DNA of 64,000 nt from RYN-230 sp963829725 (GCA_963829725.1 CAWHJW010000014.1:124001-188000); one strand, 5' to 3'; shown: positions 16,254-24,971, counted from the first letter of the stretch. Numbers and translations: made by a program. Notes: generated by a model from the letters alone, not told the origin.

Positions 16254-16634
16254 ATGACGGCTGACCGGCTCAGCCTGGTCTTCGGGGCGCTCGCCGATCC
16301 GACCCGGCGGGCGATCCTGACCCGGCTGGCCGACGGCGAGGCGACCGTCGCCGAACTCGCCGAGCCGTTCGACATGTCCCAGCCGGCCATCTCCCGGCAC
16401 CTGAAGGTGCTGGAGAACGCCGGCCTGATCTCGCGGACCCGCCGCGCGACGGCCCGGCTCAGCCGCCTGCAAGCCGGCCCGCTCCGCGATGTCGCCACCT
16501 GGCTCGCTCGCTACCAGCGGTTCTGGGACGAGAGCAACGAGCGGCTCGATGACCTGCTCGCGGCCCTGCAAGCCGGCCACCACGGCCCCGGCCGCGACGC
16601 GGCGGCCCCGGCGGAAGGAAAGGACGATGAATAA
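16254..16634 (+). CDS. ArsR-family (SRPBCC-linked) transcriptional regulator
   Basis: The 126-residue protein is an ArsR/SmtB winged helix: RLSLVFGALADPTRRAILTR, ATVAELAEPFDMSQPAISRH as the helix-turn-helix, LKVLENAGLIS and a wing RTRRATARLSRL. The metal-binding Cys motif (ELCVCDL) is replaced by DPTRRAI/AELAEPF, so it belongs to the metal-independent group usually found upstream of SRPBCC genes. Its stop overlaps the ATG of the downstream SRPBCC gene by eight bases, so they are co-translated. A perfect inverted repeat lies against its start codon. Confidence 0.92.
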   Translation: MTADRLSLVFGALADPTRRAILTRLADGEATVAELAEPFDMSQPAISRHLKVLENAGLISRTRRATARLSRLQAGPLRDVATWLARYQRFWDESNERLDDLLAALQAGHHGPGRDAAAPAEGKDDE

Positions 16635-17144
16635 GACGCTGATCACCGCCGAGCCTGGCGTGCCGCAGATCATCATCACCAGGGACTTCGACGCTCCGCG
16701 CGACCTGGTGTCCGGGCGCACACCGACCCGCGCCTGCTGGTGCAGTGGCTGGGCCCGCGCGACCTGACCATGACCATCGACTGCTACGACGTGCGCAACG
16801 GGGGCACGTGGCGCTACATCCACCAGGACGCGCACGGCCACGAGGACGGCTTCCACGGCGTCTTCCACGGAACCCCGTCTCCCGACGCCATCGTGGCGAC
16901 CTTCGAGTTCGAAGGCGCTCCCGGTCACGTCAAGCTGGACACCACGACCTTCGAGCAGCGCGGCGGCACGACGCTGATGCGCACCGTCTCCAGCTTCCGG
17001 TCCGTCCAGGACCGCGACGCCATGGTCGCCGCTGGCATGGAACGCGGCGCCCATGACTCCGCCGACCGCCTGGAAGAACTGCTCGCGAGCCTGGGCGCGG
17101 GAGTCCATGACCCGGAGGACCGGGACCATGACAAGCGCCGGTAA
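16627..17144 (+). pseudogene. SRPBCC/AHSA1-family gene with one frameshift
   Basis: The ATG at 16627 opens MNKTLITAEPG and PQIIITRDFDAPRDLV, the first strand of an AHSA1/SRPBCC ligand-binding fold. At about 16712 one base is missing (GTGTCCGGG where GTGTTCCGGG is expected), and the family sequence resumes in the next frame: TDPRLLVQWLGPRDLTMTI, RNGGTWRYIHQDAHGHEDGF, FEFEGAPGHVKLDTTTFE, and an amphipathic C-terminal helix to 17144. Restoring the base gives a normal protein of about 172 residues. Either a recent knockout or an assembly error in a TT pair is likely. It belongs to the ArsR operon. Confidence 0.82.
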
Positions 17145-17670
17145 CCCGCCAGGTCAGAACCCAGACCGCCAGCCCGGCAGTCCCGGCGACATCCCCGCCG
17201 GGCGCCCCGCGTCGCTCGACCGCCTGGAGGCGCTGACCGGCGAGTGGGAGATGGAGCCTTCCTTCGAGGCCGGCTACTTCGGCCCGGGAAGCCCCGCCAT
17301 GACCCGCCGCGGCGGCCGGACTACCTTCGAGTGGCTGGACGGGAGGTGCTTCCTCATCCAGCGGTTCGCCGCCGACCACCCTGCCGCCCCGAGCGGCATC
17401 GCGATCATCGGCGCGAGCGGGGAGCTGGGGACCTTCTCGCAGCACTCCTACGACTCACGCGGGGTAGCCCGGGTGTACGGGATGAGCCTGGACGGCCGGA
17501 CCTGGAAGCTGTGGCGCGCGGCCGCCGGATTCTGGCAGCGCTACACCGGAGTGATCTCCGGCGGCGGCGCGATGATCACGGGCGCCTGGGAAATGTCCGC
17601 GGACGGGCGGGACTGGAAACACGACTTCGGCCTCAGCTACATCAGGCCCGGCCCAGGGACCGCTGGCTAG
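17128..17670 (+). CDS. DUF1579-like beta-barrel protein of the ArsR operon
   Basis: A 180-residue protein whose core (LDRLEALTGEWEMEP, GGRTTFEWLDGRCFLIQRF, IAIIGASGELGTFSQHSYDS, GVARVYGMSLDGRTWKLWR, ISGGGAMITGAWEMSADGR) has the up-and-down beta-barrel pattern of DUF1579/lipocalin-like proteins often found beside SRPBCC genes. The ATG at 17128 overlaps the end of the SRPBCC frame by 17 bases, so it is the third gene of the operon. The role is unknown; ligand binding is likely from the fold. Confidence 0.8.
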   Translation: MTSAGNPPGQNPDRQPGSPGDIPAGRPASLDRLEALTGEWEMEPSFEAGYFGPGSPAMTRRGGRTTFEWLDGRCFLIQRFAADHPAAPSGIAIIGASGELGTFSQHSYDSRGVARVYGMSLDGRTWKLWRAAAGFWQRYTGVISGGGAMITGAWEMSADGRDWKHDFGLSYIRPGPGTAG

Positions 17671-18075
17671 CTGCGCCCTGTCCCGGCGAACTGATCCTGG
17701 CCCAGCACGACGGGCAGTTGCAGCTTCTCGTAGCCTCGGTGCGCGGGGGAGCGGTGAGCACGAGCAGCGCCTGGGACTGGTCCTCGGTGGACAGCACCTG
17801 GCAGTCCAACTCGATCGGGCCGAGCTCGGGATGAATGAGCGTCTTGTGGTCCTCGAACCGCTTGGCGACCTGGTGCCGTTCCCACAGCCCGGCAAACTCC
17901 GCGCTCGCCTTCTGCAGCGCCCGCACGAACTCGCCGGCCTGCGACCGCGGGCCCATCGGCCCGTTGGCGGCGCGCAGGTTCGCGACCTGGGCGCGGCTCT
18001 GCCGGTCCCGGTCGTCGTGGGGGTAGCGCAGCCGCTCTGCGGGGTCAGTGAACCAGCGGTAGCTCGGGCGGCCTT
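17667..18075 (-). pseudogene. XRE/MmyB-type regulator remnant, 5'-truncated and frameshifted
   Basis: The minus strand encodes the C-terminal ligand-binding half of MmyB-like XRE regulators: WFTDPAERLRYPHDDRDRQS, AQVANLRAANG, EFVRALQKASAEFAGLWERH, DHKTLIHPELGPIELDCQVL and QALLVLTAPP. A frameshift near 17745 then leads to RGYEKLQLPVVLGQDQF in another frame, ending at 17667. The helix-turn-helix half that should precede WFTDP is absent, since sequence above 18080 is non-coding on this strand. The gene has therefore lost its DNA-binding domain. Confidence 0.78.
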
Positions 18076-18104
18076 AGCATCGCGGCTCGGTAGCCGATGT
18101 CCTC

Positions 18105-18494
18105 GTGGACAACGCCTTGGCTAAAGCGCTCACCCCCGTGCTACGCGACCTGGAGAACTCCGGCTCGGTTACCCCCGACGTCCGAGACGAGCAATGGTCC
18201 ACCGGCGGCGGCGAGCTTACGGCCATGCTGTACAGCCCGGGCGGCTGGGGTCAGGGCGTCTTCGCGATAGCCGGCGAGCCGCTCGCGGTACGGATCGCCC
18301 GGGTAGCCGACCAGGTCCAGGAATGGGCGGTTGAAGAGCTGTGCACCAGCGGCCAGCCGACCAACTGGCCGCAGTGCCCGCAGCACCCGGACTCCCATCC
18401 ACTGTCCGCCGTCGAGCGGGACGGCCGCGCTGTGTGGACCTGCCCGAAGACCGGACACGCTGTGCGCGACATTGGACAGCTAGCCCATCCGTAG
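18105..18494 (+). CDS. Hypothetical protein with a His/Cys-rich C-terminus
   Basis: A 129-residue protein from a GTG at 18105. The N-terminal half (ALTPVLRDLENSGSVTPDVR, GELTAMLYSPGGWGQGVFAI, ADQVQEWAVEEL) looks like a small alpha/beta domain. The C-terminus carries WPQCPQHPDSHPLSAVERDG and AVWTCPKTGHAVRDIGQL, a C-P-x-H...C-P-x-x-G-H arrangement that could hold one zinc ion. I recognise this C-terminal pattern only as a recurring motif in actinobacterial hypothetical proteins. No function is assigned. Confidence 0.65.
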   Translation: MDNALAKALTPVLRDLENSGSVTPDVRDEQWSTGGGELTAMLYSPGGWGQGVFAIAGEPLAVRIARVADQVQEWAVEELCTSGQPTNWPQCPQHPDSHPLSAVERDGRAVWTCPKTGHAVRDIGQLAHP

Positions 18495-18592
18495 CGGCAA
18501 CGCCCCGCGAGGACGCGATCGTGCGATGCGATGCCGGCGTTCGCCGACCGCCGTCCCTTCCGGCCAGGTGGCGATGACCGTATAGTGACGCC

Positions 18593-19297
18593 ATGCCAGC
18601 CGGGGGGCCCGCTGTACCCGCGCCAGTGACGTCGGTCGCCGGTGCCATAGCACGCATGGAGGCGATCGATGCCTCTGTTCCGGCCGGGGATGGGCTGGGC
18701 TGCTTCAACCACATGTACCTGGGGGTCACCAAGCAGGTGGACAGTGGCCTGAGTGCCGGGTTCTTCGCTGATCCTGCCTTCATGACCCAGCTCGACGTCA
18801 CCTTCGCCAACTTGTACTTCGAGGCGGTGGATGCCGCGGAGGACCCGTCGGCGGTGCCGCTGGCCTGGCGGCCGCTCATCGAGCAGCGCGCGCAGCCTGG
18901 GATCGAGCCGGTTCAGTTCGCCCTGGCTGGCATGAACGCGCACATCAATCATGATCTGCCCCTCGCGGTCACGGGCACCTGTGCCGCGCTGGCCACATCG
19001 CCGTCCGCGGGCACGCACCTAGCCGACTACCAGAAGGTGGACCGGCTGCTGGATGCCGCGGAGCAGTCTGTCCGGCAGTCCCTGGAAACCGCGCCCGAGC
19101 TCGCCGCCGACCGCCATCTGCAGGCAGTCTGCAACCTCGTCTCCTCGTGGTCGATCAACTCGGCCCGGGACCTGGCCTGGAACAACAGCCGCCTGCTGTG
19201 GGAAGTCCGCAGCGATCCGGTAGCGCACGGGCTGCTGTGCGACAGCCTGGCCGCCACCACCGCCATGGCCAGCCGCATGCTGCTCATCGCCGTATAA
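18593..19297 (+). CDS. DUF5995 family protein
   Basis: A 234-residue, mostly alpha-helical protein with the hallmarks of DUF5995: GDGLGCFNHMYLGVTKQVDS near the N-terminus, FMTQLDVTFANLYFEAVDA, and the strongly conserved FALAGMNAHINHDLPLAV, whose HxNHD cluster looks like a metal or catalytic site, followed by DYQKVDRLLDAAEQSVR. The biochemical function of the family is not known to me. The ATG at 18593 follows a weak purine-rich stretch. It stands alone. Confidence 0.85.
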   Translation: MPAGGPAVPAPVTSVAGAIARMEAIDASVPAGDGLGCFNHMYLGVTKQVDSGLSAGFFADPAFMTQLDVTFANLYFEAVDAAEDPSAVPLAWRPLIEQRAQPGIEPVQFALAGMNAHINHDLPLAVTGTCAALATSPSAGTHLADYQKVDRLLDAAEQSVRQSLETAPELAADRHLQAVCNLVSSWSINSARDLAWNNSRLLWEVRSDPVAHGLLCDSLAATTAMASRMLLIAV

Positions 19298-19306
19298 ACC
19301 GTTCCG

Positions 19307-20182
19307 TTACCGGATCCGGAGCAGGCGGTCGGCGTTGCGGTAGCCGAATTTCTCGCGGTCGGCCGGATGGCGGACCGCGGCGAGGAACTGCTGGATCGCT
19401 GGGGCGTCAGCGCGGGCGAAGGGGTAGTCGGTGGAGAAGAGGAGCCGGTCGATGGTGGTGAAGTCGAGCGCATGCCGCAGGAGGCGGCTGCTGAGCATGC
19501 CGCTGCAGGTGATGTAGATGTTCTCGCGGATGTAGTCGCCGACCCGGCGGTCGAGGTGGGTGGCGATGTTGGACAGTGCGTCGGCCCGGTCCAGCCAGAA
19601 CAGCAGCATCTCCCCCCAGTGCCCGAGGATGAGCTGCAGGCCGGGGTGCCGGTCGAAGGTGCCGCGCAGGATCAGGCGGAGAGCCGCCAGGCCCGCCTCC
19701 ATGAGCCAGCCCCAGCCGAATCTTGGCGGCGCGAGGTCGAGATTCGGCCCGAAACCGCGGTAAGAGGCGTCCCGCACGGAAGCGGGCGGGATCTGGGGGT
19801 GGATGAAGATGGGCATGCCAGATCGGCGGCTGCGGCGAGGAGGTCGCCGAAGCAGGGGTCGTCGAGCGGGCGGGTGCCGGTACTGCCGTGGATCATCACT
19901 CCTGCATGGCCGAGCTGGGTCGCGCAGCGTTCGAGTTCGGTCGCTGCCGCGCCGGGGTCGGCGGTGGCCAGGGTGGCGAACGCGCGCAGCCGGATGGGAT
20001 GAGCCCGCACCGCCTCGGCGGGCAGGTCGTTGGCTTCCTGGGCCAGGGGACCGCCTCGCCGGCAGGCAGGGCCTGGGTGGCCGGGGGGCAACACCAAGCA
20101 CGCTTACGTCGATGCCGGCTGCATCCATCCATTCCAGGCGGGCGGGGCCGAAGTCGGTCAGCCGCTTTTCGTGGTCACCCAT
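19307..20182 (-). pseudogene. Amidohydrolase (ACMSD-type) pseudogene, two compensating frameshifts
   Basis: From ATG 20182 the frame reads MGDHEKRLTDFGPARLEWMD then AAGIDVSVL, the start of an ACMSD-like metal-dependent hydrolase. The middle is found one frame off, between about 20095 and 19820: EANDLPAEAVRAHPIRLRAF, AATELERCATQLGHAGVMIH, LDDPCFGDLLAAAADL. The original frame then resumes with MPIFIHPQIPPAS, LILRGTFDRHPGLQLILGHW, GEMLLFWLDR and LLFSTDYPFARADAP. Conserved His (IHPQ, LGHWGE) and Asp (STDYPF) metal and catalytic residues remain. Two single-base changes would restore it. Confidence 0.82.
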
Positions 20183-20319
20183 CGCGTTATCGCGTTGGAC
20201 GCTTCCTCAAACTCGACGCCCTCACCCGGGCCACCGACGAAGAACTGGCCCGTGCCGCGGCCTCCTGGCTCACCCCGGCCATCGACCCCGGCGATCCCAG
20301 GGCCCTGAATCCCCCTGAG

Positions 20320-21328
20320 TTAACGGAACAGGGCGCTGTAGGCGTTGAGGGCAGGCTGGCCGCCGAGGTGGGCGTACAGGACGGTGGAGTCAGGGCTGAT
20401 CTGGCCGGTGCGGACGAGGTCGATCAGCCCGGCCATGGACTTGCCCTCGTAAACGGGATCGATGATCATGCCCTCGAGGCGGCCGGTGAGCCGGATCGCG
20501 TCGAGCGTGGACCGCACCGGGATGCCGTAGTAGTCCCCGGCCCAGCCGGGCAGCACGGTGATCTCGTCTTCGCGCAGGTCGCGGCCGAGGCCGATCAGCC
20601 CCGCGGTGGCGCGCGCGATCTTCGCTACCTGGGCACGGGTTTCGCCCAGTTTCGCTGATGCGTCGATGCCGATCACCCGTCGCGGGCGGTCCTGCCCGGC
20701 GAACCCCGCGATCATCCCAGCCTGAGTTGACCCGGTGACGCTGCACACGATGATGGTGTCGAAGAAGATCCCCAGGTCGCTTTCCTGCTGCTGGACTTCG
20801 TACGCCCAGTTCGCGAAGCCCAGCCCGCCCAGCCAGTGGTCCGAGGCCCCGGCCGGGATGGGGTACGGGGTCCCGCCGGCGGCCCGGACCTCATCCAGCG
20901 CCCGCTCCCAGCTCGATTTGACGCCGATCCCGAACTCCGCCTCGACGAGCCGCACGTCGGCGCCCATGATCCGGGACAGCAGGATGTTGCCGACGCGGTC
21001 GTTGAGCGGGTCCGGCCAGTTCGACCCAGTTTTCCTGTATTAGCACGGCCTTGAGGCCGAGCCGGGCCGCGGCCGCGGCCACCTGCCGGGTGTGGTTGGA
21101 CTGCACCCCGCCGATCGACACCAGCGTGTCCGCTCCCTGCGCCAGCGCGTCTGGCACGAGGTACTCCAGTTTGCGGACCTTGTTGCCGCCATAGGCGAGC
21201 CCGGAGTTGCAGTCCTCCCGCTTCGCCCAGATCCTTGCTCCGCCCAGATGCTCCGACAGCCGGGCCAGCAGATGCACCGGGCTCGGGCCGAACATCAGCG
21301 GATAACGGGGGAAATCACTCAGCGCCAT
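20320..21328 (-). pseudogene. acdS: 1-aminocyclopropane-1-carboxylate deaminase, one frameshift
   Basis: ATG 21328, behind an AGGAGG site, starts MALSDFPRYPLMFGPSPVHL. It continues with the PLP-lysine region LAYGGNKVRKLEYLVPDALA, then TLVSIGGVQSNHTRQVAAAA. After VLIQENWV (about 21015) one extra base moves the frame; the rest follows as DRVGNILLSRIMGADVRLVE, ANWAYEVQQQESDLGIFFDT, VCSVTGSTQAGMIAGFAG, DPVYEGKSMAGLIDLVR and VLYAHLGGQPALNAYS. Tyr-Glu in PVYEGKS and Leu in YAHLGG are the residues that separate ACC deaminase from D-cysteine desulfhydrase. An intact enzyme would cleave ACC to ammonia and 2-oxobutanoate, lowering plant ethylene. Confidence 0.85.
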
Positions 21329-21813
21329 CCGGCCTCCTAACGCCGCGGGCGCCCATGCGATCTGGGCGAAGGTCGGCACGTCTCCGTGATCATCGGCTCC
21401 GTGCCCAAATGGGCTGACCGGTGCGCTCACCGGATTCAGCTCTCTGGTGCCAGCGGGCCATGGCGCGCAACCGGCCATGGCGGATGGCCGGGCCCGCAGG
21501 CTAGCATCACGGTAGCGCTGTGCCGATGCCGCCGGCCGGGGAGGTCACGGCCCGTGAATGCCCGGTACCGGACGTCTTACGGCCGCAAGCACCGGCGTTG
21601 GCATCGAGTGGCTCACGGCCACCATCGCGCGTTTCGTCTATCCGTCCCTGAGGAAGTATCAGCGGGGCGGGAACGACACCACCTGAGGCCCGGCCGCCGC
21701 GATGTGCGGGCATACCCGGCCCGCTCGTTGGCGTTGAAGGGCATCCTGCCCCTCTGGTGCGAGCCGGTGCAGCAGGTTCATGCTGGTCAGAACATGAACC
21801 GGCGGAGGAGGGG
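21329..21813. other. Intergenic region without recognisable gene
   Basis: The 485-bp gap lies upstream of both the ACC deaminase gene (minus) and the DUF4188 gene (plus), so it should contain two divergent promoters. A short plus-strand frame around 21560-21680 is rich in Arg and His and resembles nothing I know. No repeat or RNA was found. Confidence 0.45.
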
Positions 21814-22320
21814 ATGGCCATGGAGGTCCAGCGGGGCCGTTTCACGGCCGACATCGATGGCGACTTCGTCGTCTTCCTGATCGGCATGCGGTTCAACCAT
21901 CCGCTGCGTATCAGCAGGTGGTGGCCAGTGGCGGCCGCCATGCCCAGGATGCTGAAGGTGCTGAGCCAGCACCCGGAGCTGGGCTGCCTCGGGTTCCAGC
22001 AGTGGCTCGGCCGCACCACCATCCTGGTCCAGTACTGGCGCGACTTCGACTCCCTGGACCGGTTCGCCCGGGACACGGCCCTGCCGCACCTGGAGCCGTG
22101 GCGGCAGTTCAACCGCGCGGTCAGGGCCTCTGGCGAGGTGGGGATCTGGCACGAGACGTTCAAGGTCCGGGCCGGCGAATACGAGGCCGTGTACGGCAAC
22201 ATGCCGGTCTTCGGCCTCGCCGCCGCCGCCCGGCACCTGCCCGCCGCCCGGAAGGCCAACACCGCAGCCGCCCGCATCGGCGCCAGCACGACGGACGAGC
22301 CGGCCATCGCGCCCTACTGA
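21814..22320 (+). CDS. DUF4188 family protein (monooxygenase-like dimeric barrel)
   Basis: A 168-residue protein with the DUF4188 signature: GRFTADIDGDFVVFLIGMRF, NHPLRISRWWPVAAAMPRML, LGCLGFQQWLGRTTILVQYW, RDFDSLDRFARDTALPHLEP and VGIWHETFKVRAGEYEAVYG, ending with the typical NMPVFGLAAA. The fold is related to antibiotic-biosynthesis monooxygenases and haem-dependent dehydratases; the actual reaction is unknown. The ATG at 21814 is preceded by GGAGGAGG. It stands alone. Confidence 0.88.
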   Translation: MAMEVQRGRFTADIDGDFVVFLIGMRFNHPLRISRWWPVAAAMPRMLKVLSQHPELGCLGFQQWLGRTTILVQYWRDFDSLDRFARDTALPHLEPWRQFNRAVRASGEVGIWHETFKVRAGEYEAVYGNMPVFGLAAAARHLPAARKANTAAARIGASTTDEPAIAPY

Positions 22321-22516
22321 ACCGCTCCGCGGTCCGGCCTGGGTGCCCGCGGCTGGCCTGGGTGCCGCTCCCGCCGATCCGCGCGGATATCGGCTCGCTT
22401 CCGGTCAAGGCGCTGGCCGGTAGATCTGGGCATTCTGTAAGCCCATGAGCGCAGGAGGGCCGGTGGTGGCGGGATGGCGTTCAGCGTGGTTGTCTCGTGG
22501 CGATGACAGGAGCGCG

Positions 22517-24016
22517 ATGAGCGGCGACGGGCCTGCAGGGGTTGTCTTTCCCGCGTCGGCGGACGGGCGCAGGAGCACGACGGCGGTGGGCAGGGCCGTG
22601 GTTGCTGATGCGCTGCGGCAGGTCGATCCGGTCGGCGCAGCCGATGCGGAGCGGGATGCGAACTGGCGCACGGGCTACGTGGTGCACTTTCGCCGGCTTG
22701 TCGAGGCTGGGCTGGCATCGAAGGAGGCCGCGGTCTCGGTTGCCCGTGACGGGCTGGAATCGCTGCACCGGCGGATGCGTGTCGTGCGCGCGGGTGGCGA
22801 GGAGAGCGGGCTGGACACGCTGCTCTCGGCGCCTGCGCAACGGCTTATCACCACGGTCACGGTGCCGGGCGCCGGGGAGGCCGCCGACGGCCTGTCACTG
22901 CCCTATCGCGGCGACGGGCTGCGCGGCGGTGCGCTGCTGCGCAGGCTGGAGACGTGGGTGGACGACGGCGTCATTGAGCCGTCATGCGCAGACGCGGTCC
23001 GGACGGTCGCGGCGCACCCGGAGTGGCTCCGACTGCCTGGCCGCACGGTCGCCGTGCTCGGGGCAGGCGCCGAGGTGGGTCCTCTTGCGCCCCTGCTGAG
23101 CTGGGGAGCCCGGGTGATCGCTGTTGACCTGCCTCATCCCCCGATCTGGGAGCGCGTCCTGGACACCGCCCGGCGCAGCGGGGGGACACTTCTGGTTCCC
23201 GTCGCTGCGCAGGAGCCCGGCCAGCCCCAGGCGGGGAGCGGGAATGAGGCCATCGCTCAGCGCGCCGGCCTCGACCTGGCCAGCGACATCCCGGCCGCCG
23301 CCGGCTGGCTCGCCAGCATGGACGGCCCGCTGGTGCTGGGCAACTACGTCTACGCTGACGGCGCGGCCAATGTGCGCCTGGCTGCGGCCCTCGACGCGCT
23401 GACCGTGCGCCTGCTGGCTGAGCGCGACGATGCCGCGCTCGCGTTCCTCGCGACGCCAACCGACGTGTTCGCGGTCCCGGCGGATGCGGTCGCGCAGTCC
23501 GCCCGCGCCTACGCGACCCGCTCGCCAGCGGCGAAGCTCGCCGGCCAGGCGCTGCGGACGCTGTCCGGCGGGCGGCTGCTGTGCCGCGCCTACCCGCCCG
23601 GTGCTGACCCCGGCATCAACGACAGCCTGGTGCCGCAGCAAGGTCCCAACTATGCTCTTGCCAAGCGGCTGCAGCGCTGGCGCGCCACACTCGCCCGGGA
23701 AACAGGCACGACCGTGTCGATGAACATCGCCCCGCCGACACGCACCAGGTCGGTCATGAAGAACCGGATACTGGCAGCGGCGTACGCCGGTGCGCATCGC
23801 TTCGGCGTCGAGGTCTTCGAACCCGCCACCTGCAAGGTCCTCATGGCCGCGCTCCTCGTCCATGACCTGCACACCGGCGGTGGCCCGGCGCACGCACATC
23901 CCTGGCAGGACGAGGCGCACGCCGCCGCCCATGGCGGGCTGTGGCGCATCGCGTACACCCCCCGCAGCGCGCTCACGCTCGCAGCGGCGCTGGGCTACAG
24001 CACAGCCAGGAAATGA
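22517..24016 (+). CDS. Large protein of unknown function with a Rossmann-like core
   Basis: A 499-residue soluble protein from the ATG at 22517, chosen because ACAGGAG lies five bases upstream; an in-frame ATG at 22445 lacks a ribosome-binding site. The N-terminal third is helical (FRRLVEAGLASKEAAVSVAR, DGLESLHRRM). A nucleotide-binding-like strand-turn-helix follows: GRTVAVLGAGAEVGPLAPLL then GARVIAVDLPHPPIWERVLD. Later conserved-looking blocks are GPLVLGNYVYADGAANVRLA, INDSLVPQQGPNYALAKRLQ, MNIAPPTRTRSVMKNRIL and HPWQDEAHAAAHGGLWRIAY. The GAGAEVGP glycine motif suggests NAD(P) or SAM binding. I do not recognise a named family. Confidence 0.75.
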   Translation: MSGDGPAGVVFPASADGRRSTTAVGRAVVADALRQVDPVGAADAERDANWRTGYVVHFRRLVEAGLASKEAAVSVARDGLESLHRRMRVVRAGGEESGLDTLLSAPAQRLITTVTVPGAGEAADGLSLPYRGDGLRGGALLRRLETWVDDGVIEPSCADAVRTVAAHPEWLRLPGRTVAVLGAGAEVGPLAPLLSWGARVIAVDLPHPPIWERVLDTARRSGGTLLVPVAAQEPGQPQAGSGNEAIAQRAGLDLASDIPAAAGWLASMDGPLVLGNYVYADGAANVRLAAALDALTVRLLAERDDAALAFLATPTDVFAVPADAVAQSARAYATRSPAAKLAGQALRTLSGGRLLCRAYPPGADPGINDSLVPQQGPNYALAKRLQRWRATLARETGTTVSMNIAPPTRTRSVMKNRILAAAYAGAHRFGVEVFEPATCKVLMAALLVHDLHTGGGPAHAHPWQDEAHAAAHGGLWRIAYTPRSALTLAAALGYSTARK

Positions 24017-24890
24017 TGTCCCACCCACTCTCGGGCCGTGCCCCGTGCCCACCCTGAGTGACACCCGCTTTCGGCGGGCCGGCGGACGGCCGTGCCCAGG
24101 CATTGAGGTAGGCCAGGACGGCGAGCACGCGGCGGTTGCCGTCTTCGGCGGGATACAGGTCAAGCTTGGTGAAGATGTTGCTGATGTGTTTGCTGGCTGC
24201 TTTCTCCGTGACTACCAGCCGGGCGGCGATGCCAGCGTTGGTACGTCCCTCGGCCATCAGCGCCAGCACCTCGCGTTCCCTCGGGGTGAGACAGCCCAGC
24301 GGCTTGTCCCGGGCGTACCGGGCCAGCAACTGCGATACGACCTCGGGATCCATGGCGGTTCCGCCGCCGGCGACAGTACGCACCGCCTCGATGAACCGCC
24401 GCACATCCGAGACCCGGTCCTTGAGCAGGTAGCCGACGCCTCCTGCTGCCGTGGACAGCAGCTCCTTCGCATAGAGCGGCTCGACGTGCTGGGACAGGAC
24501 GAGCACCGGCAGGCCCGGTACCTGAGCGCGCGCAGCGATCGCCGCTTTCAGTCCCTCATCGGTGAAGCCCGGCGGGAGCCGCACATCCACTACGGCTACG
24601 TCCAGCCCGTTGGTGACCTCCACCGGCCGGGGCCGGTAGGGCGTGGCGATCTGGACCCGCGACCACTCCAGCGCGCAGCGGCGCTGCCTGCTGGCCAGCC
24701 GCCGCACGGCCAGCAGGCTCATCGGCGTGAGCAGCACCCCGATCCCGGCCGCCAGACTGAGCACGGAGAAAACCGAGGCGACGAACAGCGACAGGCCGGC
24801 CAGCGAAACTACCGCCTGGACCAGGCCACGCACGCAGGTCACCCTGGTCAGCCTGGCCAGCCGGCTGAAGGCGCTGACGCCATCGCCCAT
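23973..24890 (-). CDS. Membrane-anchored receiver-LuxR protein, two-component fusion
   Basis: One uninterrupted 305-residue frame from ATG 24890 with a GGAGG ribosome-binding site. Residues 1-88 are the start of a sensor-kinase membrane domain: LARLTRVTCVRGLVQAVVSL, two transmembrane helices (about 23-62), LAVRRLASRQRR and EWSRVQIATPYRPRP. At residue 90 it passes directly into a NarL-type response regulator lacking its first 50 residues: GLDVAVVDVRLPPGFTDEGL with phosphoacceptor Asp102, LPVLVLSQHVE, GGVGYLLKD with Lys157, then the LuxR helix-turn-helix (LTPREREVLALMAEGRTNAG, VVTEKAASKHISNIFTKL). The kinase core is missing, so a deletion probably joined two adjacent genes in frame. The last 44 bp overlap the convergent gene. 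Confidence 0.8.
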   Translation of the reverse strand: MGDGVSAFSRLARLTRVTCVRGLVQAVVSLAGLSLFVASVFSVLSLAAGIGVLLTPMSLLAVRRLASRQRRCALEWSRVQIATPYRPRPVEVTNGLDVAVVDVRLPPGFTDEGLKAAIAARAQVPGLPVLVLSQHVEPLYAKELLSTAAGGVGYLLKDRVSDVRRFIEAVRTVAGGGTAMDPEVVSQLLARYARDKPLGCLTPREREVLALMAEGRTNAGIAARLVVTEKAASKHISNIFTKLDLYPAEDGNRRVLAVLAYLNAWARPSAGPPKAGVTQGGHGARPESGWDIISWLCCSPAPLRA

Positions 24891-24953
24891 CCCTACCTCC
24901 CGCTCCGGATCCTTCCCAGCGCTTCCATGGTGCGTGCCGGCGGTCCACATCTC

Positions 24954-24971
24954 GGTGGAGTTAACTCCACC
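24954..24971. promoter_or_regulatory. Perfect 18-bp palindrome upstream of the chimera
   Basis: GGTGGAGTTAACTCCACC at 24954-24971 is a perfect palindrome centred on an HpaI-like GTTAAC. It lies 64 bp upstream of the ATG (24890) of the receiver-LuxR chimera and is far less GC-rich in the middle than its surroundings. A dimeric regulator, perhaps the LuxR-domain protein itself, could bind here. Confidence 0.6.

Noticed and set aside
20183..20319. Plus-strand stretch reading GRFLKLDALTRATDEELARA and a proline-rich tail, perhaps an old transposase or enzyme end
   Set aside because: Too short to assign and without start or stop context; I could not tie it to a family.
13523..21328. A defence island around the GHKL ATPase
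   Set aside because: Neighbours are ArsR/SRPBCC, DUF5995 and metabolic remnants; no restriction, helicase or nuclease gene is present.
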